64,000 nt of DNA. Source: CAZXWN01 sp964644695 [NCBI: uncultured bacterium] (GTDB lineage: Bacteria > UBP4 > UBA4092). The notes under the pieces are model-generated. The model did no database searches. It was not told the origin of the DNA and saw only the letters and a list, made by a program, of their open reading frames with translations. The stretch spans positions 1 to 64,000 of the forward strand of contig CAZXWN010000007.1 in the NCBI GenBank assembly GCA_964644695.1, written 5' to 3'. This document shows, piece after piece, positions 27,796-37,628 of this stretch. Made by a program: the position numbers and the translations under genes. Numbering within the stretch: the first letter of the stretch is position 1; the number at the start of each line of letters is the position of its first letter.

Positions 27796-28889
27796 TGTCG
27801 GCACATCTTCCAGGTCAGCCACACACCCAGTCCACCCAGGACGATGTTTGGCAACCACACAGAGTATTCCGGAGGCAGTATCCCCCGAATTCCTAATGAT
27901 TCTCCCACGGACATCAGTATCCAGTAAACCCCGATAAGGATCACCCCGAAGAAAAATCCAAGAGTCTTATTTTTCAAATGAACCATCGCACCCAGTGATA
28001 TTCCCATCAAGGTAACTACCAGGCAAGAGAACGGCATGGAAAACCGCTTCATGTATTCTACTCTTAATTTACGCTGTTCTTTACCTTCTTTTTTGCTGAT
28101 GGCTGATTTTAATTCAGATAAATTTAGTTCCTGAGGTTTCCGGTTTTCATTTCCCGGCATTTTGAGAATCCGGCCCAGGTTTTCTGTTGAAGTCCATTGT
28201 CCGAATGTCGCAATATAAAAATGGGTAATGTCTTTTTGGTCGGCACTGTAATAAGTTCCCTCATTCAAAGCCATATGAATAGCACTGTTTTCGATATCCA
28301 CATCCACCTGGCCATCCCGAGCCGTCAACATCTGCTGTATCTGGTTATCTTTAGTGTAGAAGAGGGTAACTCCTTTATAAAATCCGGGTTTCTCACCGCG
28401 TTCCCGGACATAAACCATGAGATTATTACCAAAAGGATTGAAGGTATTTGTTTTGAGTTGAGTGGTCATCTGGGCGGCAACGGTAAACATGGTCTTACGG
28501 AAAGCACTGTAAGTCCAGGGAACCAGAAAAGTAGTACAGTACATTACCAGCAGGGTGGAAACCACGGCAACCACGAGAAGGGGTTTAATAATACGGAAAG
28601 GATTAATACCGCTGGTGCGCATAATCAAGAGTTCACGGTCGGAACTCCATCGGGAGAAAACCGTCAGACAGGCAATCATCAACCCCATCGGCAGCGTCAT
28701 TGTCATTACGAAGGGAAGTAACAGGCAAATCACCTGTACCACAACCCCATAATCCACATCCTGAACATTTAAAAGAACAACTAAATCGTCCAGCCGACGA
28801 CTCAGCAGAACGAATGTAAATAAAAAGAGGGATAATCCCAAGGGGTTAAATAGTTCACCCAGAACATAACGGTGTAAACGCTTCATCAT
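27792..28889 (-). CDS. LptF/LptG family LPS export permease
   Basis: A 365-residue YjgP/YjgQ-type permease: three helices at the N-terminus, a periplasmic jellyroll domain, and three C-terminal helices. It contains RYVLGELFNPLGLSLFLFTF and the segment GLMIACLTVFSRWSSDRELL, typical of LptF/G. It moves LPS from the inner membrane into the LptC-A-D bridge with the ATPase LptB. Only one such permease gene is here, so F versus G is not assigned. It is translationally coupled to the lptD-like gene. Confidence 0.9.
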   Translation of the reverse strand: MMKRLHRYVLGELFNPLGLSLFLFTFVLLSRRLDDLVVLLNVQDVDYGVVVQVICLLLPFVMTMTLPMGLMIACLTVFSRWSSDRELLIMRTSGINPFRIIKPLLVVAVVSTLLVMYCTTFLVPWTYSAFRKTMFTVAAQMTTQLKTNTFNPFGNNLMVYVRERGEKPGFYKGVTLFYTKDNQIQQMLTARDGQVDVDIENSAIHMALNEGTYYSADQKDITHFYIATFGQWTSTENLGRILKMPGNENRKPQELNLSELKSAISKKEGKEQRKLRVEYMKRFSMPFSCLVVTLMGISLGAMVHLKNKTLGFFFGVILIGVYWILMSVGESLGIRGILPPEYSVWLPNIVLGGLGVWLTWKMCRQ

Positions 28890-28936
28890 TAAAGGAGATT
28901 ATACCGTACCCGACCTTCTCCATAAAGGAAGGAATA

Positions 28937-29734
28937 CTATCCGAGGTTATAAACTTCCTTACCTTCGGGTGTTTTTCCGACCAGCTCCAGTAGATAAATT
29001 TCTTTCTCATCTACCTTAAAGGAAGGATTAAATCGGAACAGTCCATCGATCAATTCCAATCGCCGGGACAGTGTGGAGGCTTCTTTCGCATGGCACCACT
29101 GCTGTAATGTCACCAGGTGCTGCGACCCCTGACCCATGAAGAATTCTTCCCAAATCCGGTCTTTTTCGGCATTTTCAGGGTCCGCCAATTCAGCCTTCAA
29201 GGTTTTGATTTCTTCACTGTATCGGGCCAGGTGAGTACTGAGAAAGGGGAACTTCAGGGCATGTTCACAGACTCTTTTTGAATAAGACCGGGCACCCAGA
29301 ACAGTATAGATACTCGTCAGAAGTAAATACGCCTGCCCCGCACCTAATCGGCTGAAATGGGTATCATTTAATTTTTCCAACCAACCCCGGTCCCGGATAT
29401 CCCGGAGGTATTCCCTGACAATAGCGGTAGCGGCATCTTCATCTTTTGTGCTGGCCAAAAATCGCGCATATTCGACCCGGACAGGCATGGTCGCTCGAGG
29501 GTATTCCTTCAGAAAATAATCCATGTACTTACCCGCTGAGGACATCTGGAACTCACACATGGACAGTAAACCCCATCCCAACAGAAACTCCCGTTCTGGA
29601 ACTTCTTTTTCCCAGGTCTGGATCACTTCATCCATAATGGACTGGCAGGTGGATTCATCCTGCTTTTGCAGGGCAGCTTGCAAGTCACTTCTGACTATCT
29701 CATAGTCTCGTTTTTTTGACTTAAAAAATGACAT
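28937..29734 (-). CDS. TPR-like cytoplasmic protein
   Basis: A 265-residue, mainly helical protein without signal peptide or membrane helix. The helical hairpins resemble tetratricopeptide repeats (LLGWGLLSMCEFQMSSAGKY, then RVEYARFLASTKDEDAATAI). No catalytic motif is seen and I do not recognise the family. It is upstream of the lptF/G-like and lptD-like genes on the same strand with a 47-base gap, so it may be transcribed with them. Confidence 0.65.
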   Translation of the reverse strand: MSFFKSKKRDYEIVRSDLQAALQKQDESTCQSIMDEVIQTWEKEVPEREFLLGWGLLSMCEFQMSSAGKYMDYFLKEYPRATMPVRVEYARFLASTKDEDAATAIVREYLRDIRDRGWLEKLNDTHFSRLGAGQAYLLLTSIYTVLGARSYSKRVCEHALKFPFLSTHLARYSEEIKTLKAELADPENAEKDRIWEEFFMGQGSQHLVTLQQWCHAKEASTLSRRLELIDGLFRFNPSFKVDEKEIYLLELVGKTPEGKEVYNLG

Positions 29735-30011
29735 ATTATTATCCTGCCTTTTCCCGGGACACCAGATTAAATCCCTTATGGGACCGTTACAATCCGTCTA
29801 CCCAATTTGTTTATGTTCATATTGTACAAAAAAACGCTGTAAAGTATTACCTAATAATACCTTTTTCATCATCTTTTCTTAATATTAGCCCTAACTTAAC
29901 ATATTCCATGTGTTTCAGGGACATTTTGGGTTTTTTACCTAATTTGGGGAGAAAAATATAATGTAGAATAATTCAGTTGCCATAACCCACTACCAAAAGG
30001 AAACTGTATCC

Positions 30012-31367
30012 ATGAATCTTGAATCCTTCTTTCAACTCAAAGAACGTGGCACAGATGTCAGGACCGAAGTCTTTGCAGGTCTGACTACTTTTATGACGAT
30101 GGCCTATATCATCTTCGTAAATCCCCAGATTTTATCGAATGCAGGGCTCCCCGTTTCTGCCACAATGTCTGCTACCTGCCTGGCCGCGGGTATTATGTGT
30201 ATCGCTATGGGGATATTTACGAATTTCCCCATCACGATGGCGGCCGGCATGGGACTTAATGCCGCGGTGGCCTTTCAATTAGTCATTGGAAGTGGACTAA
30301 CGTATCAAAGCGCCATGGGAATCATTGTCATGGAGGGTGTATTGATTACCCTTCTAGTTTTGACTGGATTTCGTCAGGCCGTCATGAATGCTATTCCGGT
30401 GGAATTAAAGAAGGCCATTGGTGCAGGGATTGGGTTATTTATTGCCTTCATTGGATTTCAGGAAGCCGGTTTTATCGTCAAAAACGACGCTACAATGGTA
30501 AGTCTGGGTTCATTTAATACCTGGGCAGTCCTAGTCACCGTTATCGGGTTCTTCTTTACAGCAGCATTATTAGCCAGGAAAATCCATGGGGCTTTGTTAT
30601 ATGGGATCCTTGGCACTACTGCTCTATCTATTGTCATCAACTTTTTAACCGGCGGAACCGCCTTCCCAATTCAAGGGCAGGCTGTCATTCCGAGAAGTTT
30701 ATTTCAAATGCCTGACTTCTCCACTCTGGGCCAGTTTGATTTGAATGCCATCAGTCAACTCGGTATTATTGCGACAAGTCTGCTGGTATTCTCCATTATG
30801 TTATCCGACTTTTTCGATACAATGGGTTCCGTTATCGCCATCGGAGTTAAGGCGAATCTTCTGGACAAAAACGGTAATTTCCCGAAATCTGAAAAGGTTT
30901 TATTAGTTGATTCTCTCGGCGCTGTTGCAGGGGGTGTCATGTGTACCGCTTCCAATACCTGTTATGTTGAAGCCGCCAGTGGAGTCACCCAGGGTGGGCG
31001 CACAGGGCTAATGCCTGTCGTTACCGGTATTCTCTTCCTGCTGGCAATGTTCTTTACTCCGATTGCTGGAATCGTTCCTGCAGCGGCCACAGCACCGGCC
31101 TTGATTTTAGTTGGATTTCTGATGCTTTCTGTCATTCATGATATTGACTTCACCTGCTTCTACACAGGTTTTCCTGCCTTTTTAACCCTGTTAGGTATGC
31201 CTTTTACCTATAGCATTTCTAATGGAATCGGATTCGGATTCATTGCGTATGCCCTGACTCATTTGTTAACAGGAAAAGGAAAACAGGTTCATGGCATGGT
31301 TTATTTGATTGCTTTTGTCTTCAGCATCGATTTCATGTTGCCCTGGATTCATAGTTTATTGAAGTAA
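30012..31367 (+). CDS. NCS2 family purine permease
   Basis: The 451-residue transporter has 12-14 helices and the AzgA/PbuG signature: ERGTDVRTEVFAGLTTFMTM, then MAAGMGLNAAVAF and SDFFDTMGSVIAIG. These permeases import adenine, guanine or hypoxanthine with protons. It is a single gene ending in a strong terminator. The exact purine cannot be told from sequence alone. Confidence 0.92.
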   Translation: MNLESFFQLKERGTDVRTEVFAGLTTFMTMAYIIFVNPQILSNAGLPVSATMSATCLAAGIMCIAMGIFTNFPITMAAGMGLNAAVAFQLVIGSGLTYQSAMGIIVMEGVLITLLVLTGFRQAVMNAIPVELKKAIGAGIGLFIAFIGFQEAGFIVKNDATMVSLGSFNTWAVLVTVIGFFFTAALLARKIHGALLYGILGTTALSIVINFLTGGTAFPIQGQAVIPRSLFQMPDFSTLGQFDLNAISQLGIIATSLLVFSIMLSDFFDTMGSVIAIGVKANLLDKNGNFPKSEKVLLVDSLGAVAGGVMCTASNTCYVEAASGVTQGGRTGLMPVVTGILFLLAMFFTPIAGIVPAAATAPALILVGFLMLSVIHDIDFTCFYTGFPAFLTLLGMPFTYSISNGIGFGFIAYALTHLLTGKGKQVHGMVYLIAFVFSIDFMLPWIHSLLK

Positions 31368-31389
31368 GTCCCCTGTTCATACATAAAAC

Positions 31390-31420
31390 AAAAGGGATGG
31401 TTGATTTAACCATCCCTTTT
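31390..31420 (+). terminator. Bidirectional terminator
   Basis: AAAAGGGATGGTT and AACCATCCCTTTT form a 13-bp stem with a 5-base loop, flanked by A-runs and T-runs. It sits between the convergent permease and pseudopilin genes and can serve both. Confidence 0.88.
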
Positions 31421-31445
31421 TCTATGAAGACCGGTTTATACCGGA

Positions 31446-32054
31446 TTATTGGCTGGATGAAGGTTCTTTTTGAGTCCGGATTATATTGCCTGGGCTGACA
31501 GTACCATTTGAAGGATCATAAGCCACCATCGGGTTCCAGGACACATCTGGTCCGATACATAAAATCCGCCACTCCCCAAAGGCACCAGAGGCCCCCTTGT
31601 CTGCCCCATATTTTCCCGCAAGCACAGAATACAGGAGCGCCTTTTGTTCCAGTTCGGCAATATTTTCATAACTGTACCGCCGCCAGATGTTATCGGGAAA
31701 ATCATTCATTCTGGATTTATCTCCGCCAAAAGGACATTTCAAATCGGCAGAACTCAGGTAGGCTACCGGAGTACTTAAACTATCGGGAAGATACCACCAT
31801 TTCAAATTACTCCCGGATAGAGGCCCCACACCTCCGGCGAATCCCGGAACAATCATGGTTGGAGCAGCATTAGTGTCCACGCGGTAGCTCTCCAGTGCTG
31901 TTACAACACTTCTTAAATCCGCCTGAGCCCGTGATACCTTGGCTCTTGTCTGGGCCGCCATAAAATTTGGGATGGCGATTGCCGCCAGGATGGCAATAAT
32001 GGCTACCACGATCAATAATTCAATCAAGGTAAATCCTTGATGAAACACTTTCAC
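31446..32054 (-). CDS. Type II secretion-like pseudopilin
   Basis: The 202-residue protein starts with a GTG preceded by GGGAGGTGAT. It has the prepilin signal QGFTLIELLIVVAIIAILAA, cut after Gly, with Glu at position +5. The first helix is followed by SRAQADLRSVVTALESYRVDT, as in GspG-like pseudopilins. Many single-gene pseudopilins of this kind occur in uncultivated Gram-negative lineages and may be surface proteins rather than parts of a secretion machine. No prepilin peptidase or Gsp gene is nearby. Confidence 0.88.
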   Translation of the reverse strand: MKVFHQGFTLIELLIVVAIIAILAAIAIPNFMAAQTRAKVSRAQADLRSVVTALESYRVDTNAAPTMIVPGFAGGVGPLSGSNLKWWYLPDSLSTPVAYLSSADLKCPFGGDKSRMNDFPDNIWRRYSYENIAELEQKALLYSVLAGKYGADKGASGAFGEWRILCIGPDVSWNPMVAYDPSNGTVSPGNIIRTQKEPSSSQ

Positions 32055-32080
32055 AACGAATCACCTCCCTTCTAAATAAA

Positions 32081-32113
32081 AAAACCAGTCTGCAACACAT
32101 GCAGACTGGTTTT
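32081..32113 (-). terminator. Rho-independent terminator
   Basis: AAAACCAGTCTGCA and TGCAGACTGGTTTT form a perfect 14-bp stem with a 5-base loop. On the minus strand the stem leads into TTTTTTTATTTAG. It ends the GH20 gene. Confidence 0.9.
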
Positions 32114-32133
32114 AATTCTAACAAGATATTTAT

Positions 32134-33762
32134 TTACTTAATAACTGTCCCGCTTACGGAAACCTCTCCACCAATTTTAATCTTGCTTCCCGGTTTAGAG
32201 GTTACTACAGCTGAGGAGGCAACGGGGTTTTTCTGGCCATACTTAAATCCTTTGAAGGATGTCCAGAATTCATCACTCGCATTATAACCAAGTTCCGTAT
32301 GTTTATCATATCTGCCAGACCAGGAATATTCCCCCGCCAACAAGTATGCAACAAACTGGTCATAACAACTTGTATTATCTTCGATTGAGAAGTTAAACCC
32401 TGCCCATGTGGTTTGTAATAAGCCCAAGGATTTAGTATCAATGGCTTGCTTGGTAAAGTGCCGGATATTATCAGGGCCATACCATGTAGAAGCAATCACT
32501 GGGAACCCTTCTTTATTAAAGATATTCAGGGATTTGTATCTTTCCGGGTACGCACTTGCATAGTGCCAATCGCAGATATAGAACTTTGCAGCTTTGGGTT
32601 CAGATTCCAGGTCTTTCAACAGCTTCCGCAAGGCAATAGCATCTTCCCTGGATTTCGCCATGCAAGCATCAGGAGAGTCGCCCCAACACAGCATCGTATC
32701 GCCCCAAAGCATCACATCAATACCTTTTCCCTTGAAATAAGCGGCATTCCGTTTCAAGTCTCTTTCCAGTAATTCGCGGGTACTGTCCGCTTTGGATCTG
32801 CCAGGGAATTTTACATAATTCGGAAGGTCTGGCTCATCATGCCCAATATGGAAATATTTGGGTTTGAATATATCAATGACTTCATCATATAAATCAAAGA
32901 GAAATCTGTATGTCGAGTCATTATCGATATAGATAGCATACGGAAGCGCCCCTTCCTTAGTAGGACTGGGGTCTTCTGCCAAATCTAAATGGTGCCCGGT
33001 TTTAAAAATCCATTCCGCATGTCCAGGGGTATTGACCATCGGAGCTACTTCAATATAGCGGTCTTTAGCATACGCCAACAGCTCTTTGATTTCAGACTGG
33101 CGTTCACCCATTGGTTCATACCAGAGTTCGGGATGAGACTTGAACTCCATAAAATCAAGTTGGAGAACCAGATTGTTCATCTTGTAATAGGCCATGGTGT
33201 CCAGCAGGGCCTTTTGTTCTTTCAAGGCGTTTTTTCCAGTAAACACATGGGCACCACGATAGGCAAGTTTGGGATAGTCTTCTACTTTGACCAGGGGAAG
33301 TACAGCTTTCCCACCCTGATTTTTCAGGAGTTGCCGCAGTGTCATTAGACCATAAAACAACCCTTGATTATCCCGGGCAATCAAAGTGATGCCGTTTTTT
33401 GTGACTGATAAGGCATAACCCTCTTTGTTTTCAGGAACAATCAAACCCTCTTTAGATGCTTTTTGAGCTACATCCGGCTTATATCCGATAACACCCAGAT
33501 ATACAAACTGCGCTTTTTTATCTTCGACAGGTGAAATCTTATATATATCTTCCCGGAAACTCCGGACCGCTTTCGCGAGACGGTCATCCTTGGAGTCATA
33601 TTGAAGTAATGCGATAAAATTGCCCTTCACATCCAAAACTCCTCCGGGTAAAACCGTCATTTTCTGGGGTTGGGGGATCACCACGGGGTTGGTTGGTTTC
33701 GCTGCCATAGCAAACACAGTGAATAACGAACAGAGAATCAACGTTGATAAGAATCGCTTCAT
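32134..33762 (-). CDS. Glycoside hydrolase family 20 beta-N-acetylhexosaminidase
   Basis: The 542-residue enzyme has a signal peptide (MKRFLSTLILCSLFTVFAMA), a GH20b-like N-terminal domain (VVIPQPQKMTVLPGGVLDV to LMTLRQLL) and a GH20 barrel beginning KLAYRGAHVF. The catalytic Asp-Glu pair is visible in YFHIGHDEPD (general motif H-x-G-x-D-E). It should remove terminal N-acetylglucosamine or N-acetylgalactosamine from glycans in the periplasm or outside, using substrate-assisted catalysis. The canonical HxGGDE has His in place of the second Gly, which is tolerated in some members. Confidence 0.9.
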   Translation of the reverse strand: MKRFLSTLILCSLFTVFAMAAKPTNPVVIPQPQKMTVLPGGVLDVKGNFIALLQYDSKDDRLAKAVRSFREDIYKISPVEDKKAQFVYLGVIGYKPDVAQKASKEGLIVPENKEGYALSVTKNGITLIARDNQGLFYGLMTLRQLLKNQGGKAVLPLVKVEDYPKLAYRGAHVFTGKNALKEQKALLDTMAYYKMNNLVLQLDFMEFKSHPELWYEPMGERQSEIKELLAYAKDRYIEVAPMVNTPGHAEWIFKTGHHLDLAEDPSPTKEGALPYAIYIDNDSTYRFLFDLYDEVIDIFKPKYFHIGHDEPDLPNYVKFPGRSKADSTRELLERDLKRNAAYFKGKGIDVMLWGDTMLCWGDSPDACMAKSREDAIALRKLLKDLESEPKAAKFYICDWHYASAYPERYKSLNIFNKEGFPVIASTWYGPDNIRHFTKQAIDTKSLGLLQTTWAGFNFSIEDNTSCYDQFVAYLLAGEYSWSGRYDKHTELGYNASDEFWTSFKGFKYGQKNPVASSAVVTSKPGSKIKIGGEVSVSGTVIK

Positions 33763-33836
33763 AGACTAATTCCTCCTCATATTATTGGCAAAAGTATAAC
33801 ATTAACGAGGACATTATCTATCAAAGAAAATCGGTT

Positions 33837-34013
33837 CTAATGAAAAAAGTAGAAGTATCCAGCCCCACCGAGGATGGTGAGGATTAGAAAAGACCATAAA
33901 ATGAAAGCCATAAAGGCCTTCATCATCTTATAACCCAGATAGGACAATAGTATGGCACCAGCAGCAATAACGGACCATACAAGGGGTGAAAAGTGTAAAT
34001 TATGTATATTCAT
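33837..34013 (-). CDS. Possible small membrane protein
   Basis: A 58-residue open frame encodes two hydrophobic helices (LVWSVIAAGAILLSYLGYK and AFMAFILWSFLILTILGGAG), ending GYFYFFH. The amino-acid pattern is strongly membrane-like, which supports coding, but the ribosome-binding site is weak. No family is recognised. It lies upstream of the GH20 gene on the same strand, about 75 bases away. Confidence 0.45.
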   Translation of the reverse strand: MNIHNLHFSPLVWSVIAAGAILLSYLGYKMMKAFMAFILWSFLILTILGGAGYFYFFH

Positions 34014-34079
34014 TATTAATATCTTAATTCAATCTAATTTGTATGGACAATCTATACATGCCTGAAATCAGCATTTTCC

Positions 34080-34107
34080 TTGTAAATCCGGTAGAATATA
34101 GTATAGA
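34080..34107 (+). promoter_or_regulatory. Possible gatA promoter
   Basis: TTGTAA (34080-34085), a 16-base spacer and TATAGA (34102-34107) lie 67 bases before the gatA start. The match is moderate. Confidence 0.35.
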
Positions 34108-34174
34108 TTTCTTGACCGCAAGGCCATTATCCACCTATCATTATAGTTTTGAGACTAATTAAGGATATAAACCT

Positions 34175-35647
34175 ATGAATCTTGCCGGATTAAGTGCCCA
34201 CCAACTACATGAGATGCTAAAAAAGGGCGACACAACCGTTACAGATATTACTAAATCGGTAGTCGCTCAAATTGACCGGGTCGAGGATAAGGTAAACGCC
34301 TTTGTTACCCTGACCAAGGATGCTGCCCTTGAACAGGCTGCAAATCTGGATAAGGAAATCAAAAACGGCCGTGAGATCAAACCTCTGACCGGTATTCCAT
34401 TCGCTGTGAAGGATGTCCTTTGCGTGAATGGATTACGAACCACTTGTGGTTCAAAGATCCTCGAGAATTTTGTGCCTCCCTACACTGGCACCGCCATGCA
34501 GAATTTGATTAACGAAGGAACCGTCATCCTGGGTAAAGTAAATATGGATGAATTTGCCATGGGTTCCTCCACGGAAACCTCCCATTACGGCATTACTCGG
34601 AATCCATGGGATTTAGACGCCATCCCGGGTGGAAGTTCCGGGGGGTCTGCTGCCGCTGTCGCTGCGGATGAATGTATTATCTCCATCGGAACCGATACAG
34701 GTGGATCCATCCGTCAACCAGGTTCCTGCTGCGGTATTGTTGGTCTGAAACCCACCTACGGCAGAGTATCACGGTTCGGTCTGGTAGCCTACGCATCATC
34801 ACTGGACTGTATCGGGCCCATGACAAAAGATGTGACCGATGCCGCCTTAATGATGAATGTCATTGCCGGGCAGGACAAAATGGACTCTACTTCCGCAAAC
34901 CTGCCAGTCCCAGATTACACCAAGTCCTTAATCAATAATGTCAAAGGTCTTAAACTCGGTATCCCCAAGGAGTATTTCATTGGCGGTCTTGAACCGGGTG
35001 TGGAAAAGGCAGTCAGGGAAGCCATCAAGACTCTGGAATCCCTGGGTGCACAGACCGTCGAAATCAGCTTGCCCCACACTGAATATGCCGTAGCCACTTA
35101 TTATCTGATAGCAACCGCCGAAGCCTCATCTAACCTGGCCCGGTATGATGCCGTCAAATACGGTTACCGGACGAATGATTATAAAGACCTGATGGATATG
35201 TACCTCAAATCCCGCGCCGAAGGATTCGGTAAGGAAGTGAAACGTCGTATTATCCTCGGGACTCATGTTCTCTCCTCAGGATATTATGATGCGTATTACC
35301 TCAAAGCCCAACAGGTTCGTACTCTCATTCGTCAGGACTTTGAAAAAGCCTTTGAACAGTGTGATGTCATTCTCACTCCAACCGCACCGACGGTTGCCTT
35401 CAAAATCGGCGCCAAGATGGATGACCCTCTCCAGATGTACCTGTCCGATATCTTCACTATCTCCATCAATTTAGGCGGTATTCCGGCCATGAATGTTCCT
35501 TGCGGTTTTGTTGATGGAATGCCGGTGGGTCTCCAGATCATGGGTCGTCATTTTGATGAAGAAATGATATTCCGTGTAGCTTACACTTACGAACAAAACA
35601 CTGATTTCCATACTAAAAAATCCCCTGTCGCGGAGATGGGAAAATAA
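34175..35647 (+). CDS. gatA: Glu-tRNA(Gln)/Asp-tRNA(Asn) amidotransferase subunit A
   Basis: The 490-residue amidase releases ammonia from glutamine for the transamidation of mischarged tRNA. The amidase-signature triad is visible: Lys in FAVKDVL, Ser in [13 protein letters not shown], and Ser in [11 protein letters not shown]. It is two bases upstream of gatB, forming an operon. No gatC is adjacent, so the small subunit must be elsewhere. Confidence 0.96.
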   Translation: MNLAGLSAHQLHEMLKKGDTTVTDITKSVVAQIDRVEDKVNAFVTLTKDAALEQAANLDKEIKNGREIKPLTGIPFAVKDVLCVNGLRTTCGSKILENFVPPYTGTAMQNLINEGTVILGKVNMDEFAMGSSTETSHYGITRNPWDLDAIPGGSSGGSAAAVAADECIISIGTDTGGSIRQPGSCCGIVGLKPTYGRVSRFGLVAYASSLDCIGPMTKDVTDAALMMNVIAGQDKMDSTSANLPVPDYTKSLINNVKGLKLGIPKEYFIGGLEPGVEKAVREAIKTLESLGAQTVEISLPHTEYAVATYYLIATAEASSNLARYDAVKYGYRTNDYKDLMDMYLKSRAEGFGKEVKRRIILGTHVLSSGYYDAYYLKAQQVRTLIRQDFEKAFEQCDVILTPTAPTVAFKIGAKMDDPLQMYLSDIFTISINLGGIPAMNVPCGFVDGMPVGLQIMGRHFDEEMIFRVAYTYEQNTDFHTKKSPVAEMGK

Positions 35648-35649
35648 CC

Positions 35650-37077
35650 ATGCAATACGAAGCAGTCATCGGGCTGGAAGTCCACGCCCAACTTAACACG
35701 AAATCAAAGATTTTCTGTTCCTGCTCAACAACTTTTGGTCAGGAACCCAATTCCAACCTATGCCCCATTTGTGCAGGATACCCTGGTGTGTTGCCCGTCC
35801 TGAATGAGCAGGTGTTACGCAAATCCATCATGACCGGACTGGCACTCAACTGTAAAATAGCTTCCTTCTCCCGGTTTGCCCGGAAGAATTACTTCTATCC
35901 TGACCTGCCGAAGAATTTCCAGGTATCCCAGTACGAACTGCCGATTTGCTATGACGGACATATTGTCATCCAGACCGAGAACGGCCCCAAACGAATTGGG
36001 ATTACCCGCGCTCACATGGAAGAAGATGCCGGCAAACTCATCCACTCCGGATATGGTTATTCTCAGGTTGATTTAAATCGTACGGGTGTCCCTCTACTGG
36101 AAATCGTTTCCGAACCCGATATTCGGACTCCTGACGAAGCCAAAGAATACATGCAGATGCTCTGCACCATTCTTAAATATTTGGATGTGTGTGACGGTAA
36201 CATGGAAGAAGGTTCTCTCCGGTGTGACGCCAACGTCTCCATACGCCCTGTGGGCCAGAAAGAATTCGGAACCAAGGCTGAAGTCAAAAACATCAATTCC
36301 TTTAACTTCGTGAAAAAGGCTCTGGAATATGAGATCCAGAGACAAATTGAGTTAATTGAAGACGGTGGAAAAGTCGTTCAGGAAACCCGTCTGTTTGATT
36401 CAAACAGAAATGTAACGGAATCCATGCGGTCCAAAGAACAGGCCCATGATTATCGGTATTTTCCAGAACCAGACCTGGTTCCTATCGAAGTCTCGGAAGA
36501 ATATATTGAAGATATCCGAAAGACCCTTCCTGAATTACCGACAGCCCGTTGTGAACGGTTTGTTAAAGAATATGCAATCCCTGAATATGACGCTCAAATT
36601 CTGACGGTCACCCGGCCGACAGCGGATTACTATGAAGAGGCTGTCAAACTTCATAATAATCCAAAAGCCATATCGAACTGGATCATGGCCGAACTGCTTC
36701 GTGAATGCAGTGGAAAAGAAAGAGCCGTATCTGACTTCCCCTTGCAGACCAAACAGCTGGCGGAACTTGTTAAACTGATTGATAATCAGACCATCTCCGG
36801 CAAAATCGCCAAGAATGTATTTACCGACATCCTCCGGACCGATATTATGCCGGAAGCCTACGTCAAAGAAAAAGGGTTGGTCCAGATTACAGATACCGCA
36901 GCGATTGAAACAATGATTGACGGTGTTATTGCCGCAAACCCCAATGCCGTAGCTGAATATAAGGGCGGTAAAGAAGGCGCCATCAATTCACTGGTGGGTC
37001 AGGCAATGAAGGCCTCCAAAGGAAAAGCAAACCCTCAAATCGTTCGGGAACTTCTCCTTAAAAAACTGGCTCAGTAA
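35650..37077 (+). CDS. gatB: Glu-tRNA(Gln)/Asp-tRNA(Asn) amidotransferase subunit B
   Basis: The 475-residue protein begins YEAVIGLEVHAQLNTKSKIF, a GatB hallmark, and has the metal-binding Cys motifs FCSCSTTFG and LCPICAGYPG, the conserved RLFDSNRNVTESMRSKEQ-like stretch, and a C-terminal tail domain (GQAMKASKGKANPQIVRELL). GatB binds and activates the tRNA-linked Glu or Asp. The operon ends at the terminator at 37104-37133. Confidence 0.96.
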   Translation: MQYEAVIGLEVHAQLNTKSKIFCSCSTTFGQEPNSNLCPICAGYPGVLPVLNEQVLRKSIMTGLALNCKIASFSRFARKNYFYPDLPKNFQVSQYELPICYDGHIVIQTENGPKRIGITRAHMEEDAGKLIHSGYGYSQVDLNRTGVPLLEIVSEPDIRTPDEAKEYMQMLCTILKYLDVCDGNMEEGSLRCDANVSIRPVGQKEFGTKAEVKNINSFNFVKKALEYEIQRQIELIEDGGKVVQETRLFDSNRNVTESMRSKEQAHDYRYFPEPDLVPIEVSEEYIEDIRKTLPELPTARCERFVKEYAIPEYDAQILTVTRPTADYYEEAVKLHNNPKAISNWIMAELLRECSGKERAVSDFPLQTKQLAELVKLIDNQTISGKIAKNVFTDILRTDIMPEAYVKEKGLVQITDTAAIETMIDGVIAANPNAVAEYKGGKEGAINSLVGQAMKASKGKANPQIVRELLLKKLAQ

Positions 37078-37103
37078 TTAGTTACCACATAAACAGTTCT
37101 TCC

Positions 37104-37133
37104 AAAGCGATGCAGTGCTCCTGCATCGCTTTT
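37104..37133 (+). terminator. Rho-independent terminator of gatAB
   Basis: AAAGCGATGCAG and CTGCATCGCTTT form a perfect 12-bp stem followed by TATTTTTAT, 27 bases after the gatB stop. Confidence 0.9.
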
Positions 37134-37187
37134 ATTTTTATCCGTATAATGTTATAGTAACGATACTTAACTTGGGAGGGTTCTTTA

Positions 37188-37628
37188 ATGATACGTCAAA
37201 ACATCTGGTTAATCGTCACCATAGTACTGGGGACTGAGGTTATCATCTGGGCTTTGTATCTTTACTGGGCAAGTCGGGTTGTCGAGAAAATCAAAACACA
37301 ATGCAGCCAGCAAGGGGAAAACATCCTCATCGGACCTGGGAAGGCCACCTATCAGGGATGGACCAAAAGATTTGGTATTGCGAAGACGATGGGACGAATA
37401 GCCCTGACTGAAAAAAGGCTCTTATTTAAAAGACCTCTGAAGGCAGATATAAACATTCCTTTGGATGAAGTCCTGTCTGTTTCTGATACGGTTCAATGCC
37501 TCAAAATAAAACATACCTCCTCGTCTTATTTGTCCCTCGTATTAAAAGATAAGACGGAGATAGTCTTTCTGGTTCACAATCAAAAAGAGTGGATCAGCAA
37601 TATCCAGTCACGGATAAAGACTACTTAG
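37188..37628 (+). CDS. Small membrane-anchored hypothetical protein
   Basis: The 146-residue protein has one N-terminal membrane helix (LIVTIVLGTEVIIWALYLYW) followed by a cytoplasmic domain with short strands (GRIALTEKRLLFKRPLKADI, then IPLDEVLSVSDTVQC). This resembles PH-like or GRAM-like lipid-binding domains, but only by strand pattern. TTGGGAGGG lies upstream. Its last bases overlap the end of the convergent MFS gene by eight bases. Confidence 0.7.
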   Translation: MIRQNIWLIVTIVLGTEVIIWALYLYWASRVVEKIKTQCSQQGENILIGPGKATYQGWTKRFGIAKTMGRIALTEKRLLFKRPLKADINIPLDEVLSVSDTVQCLKIKHTSSSYLSLVLKDKTEIVFLVHNQKEWISNIQSRIKTT

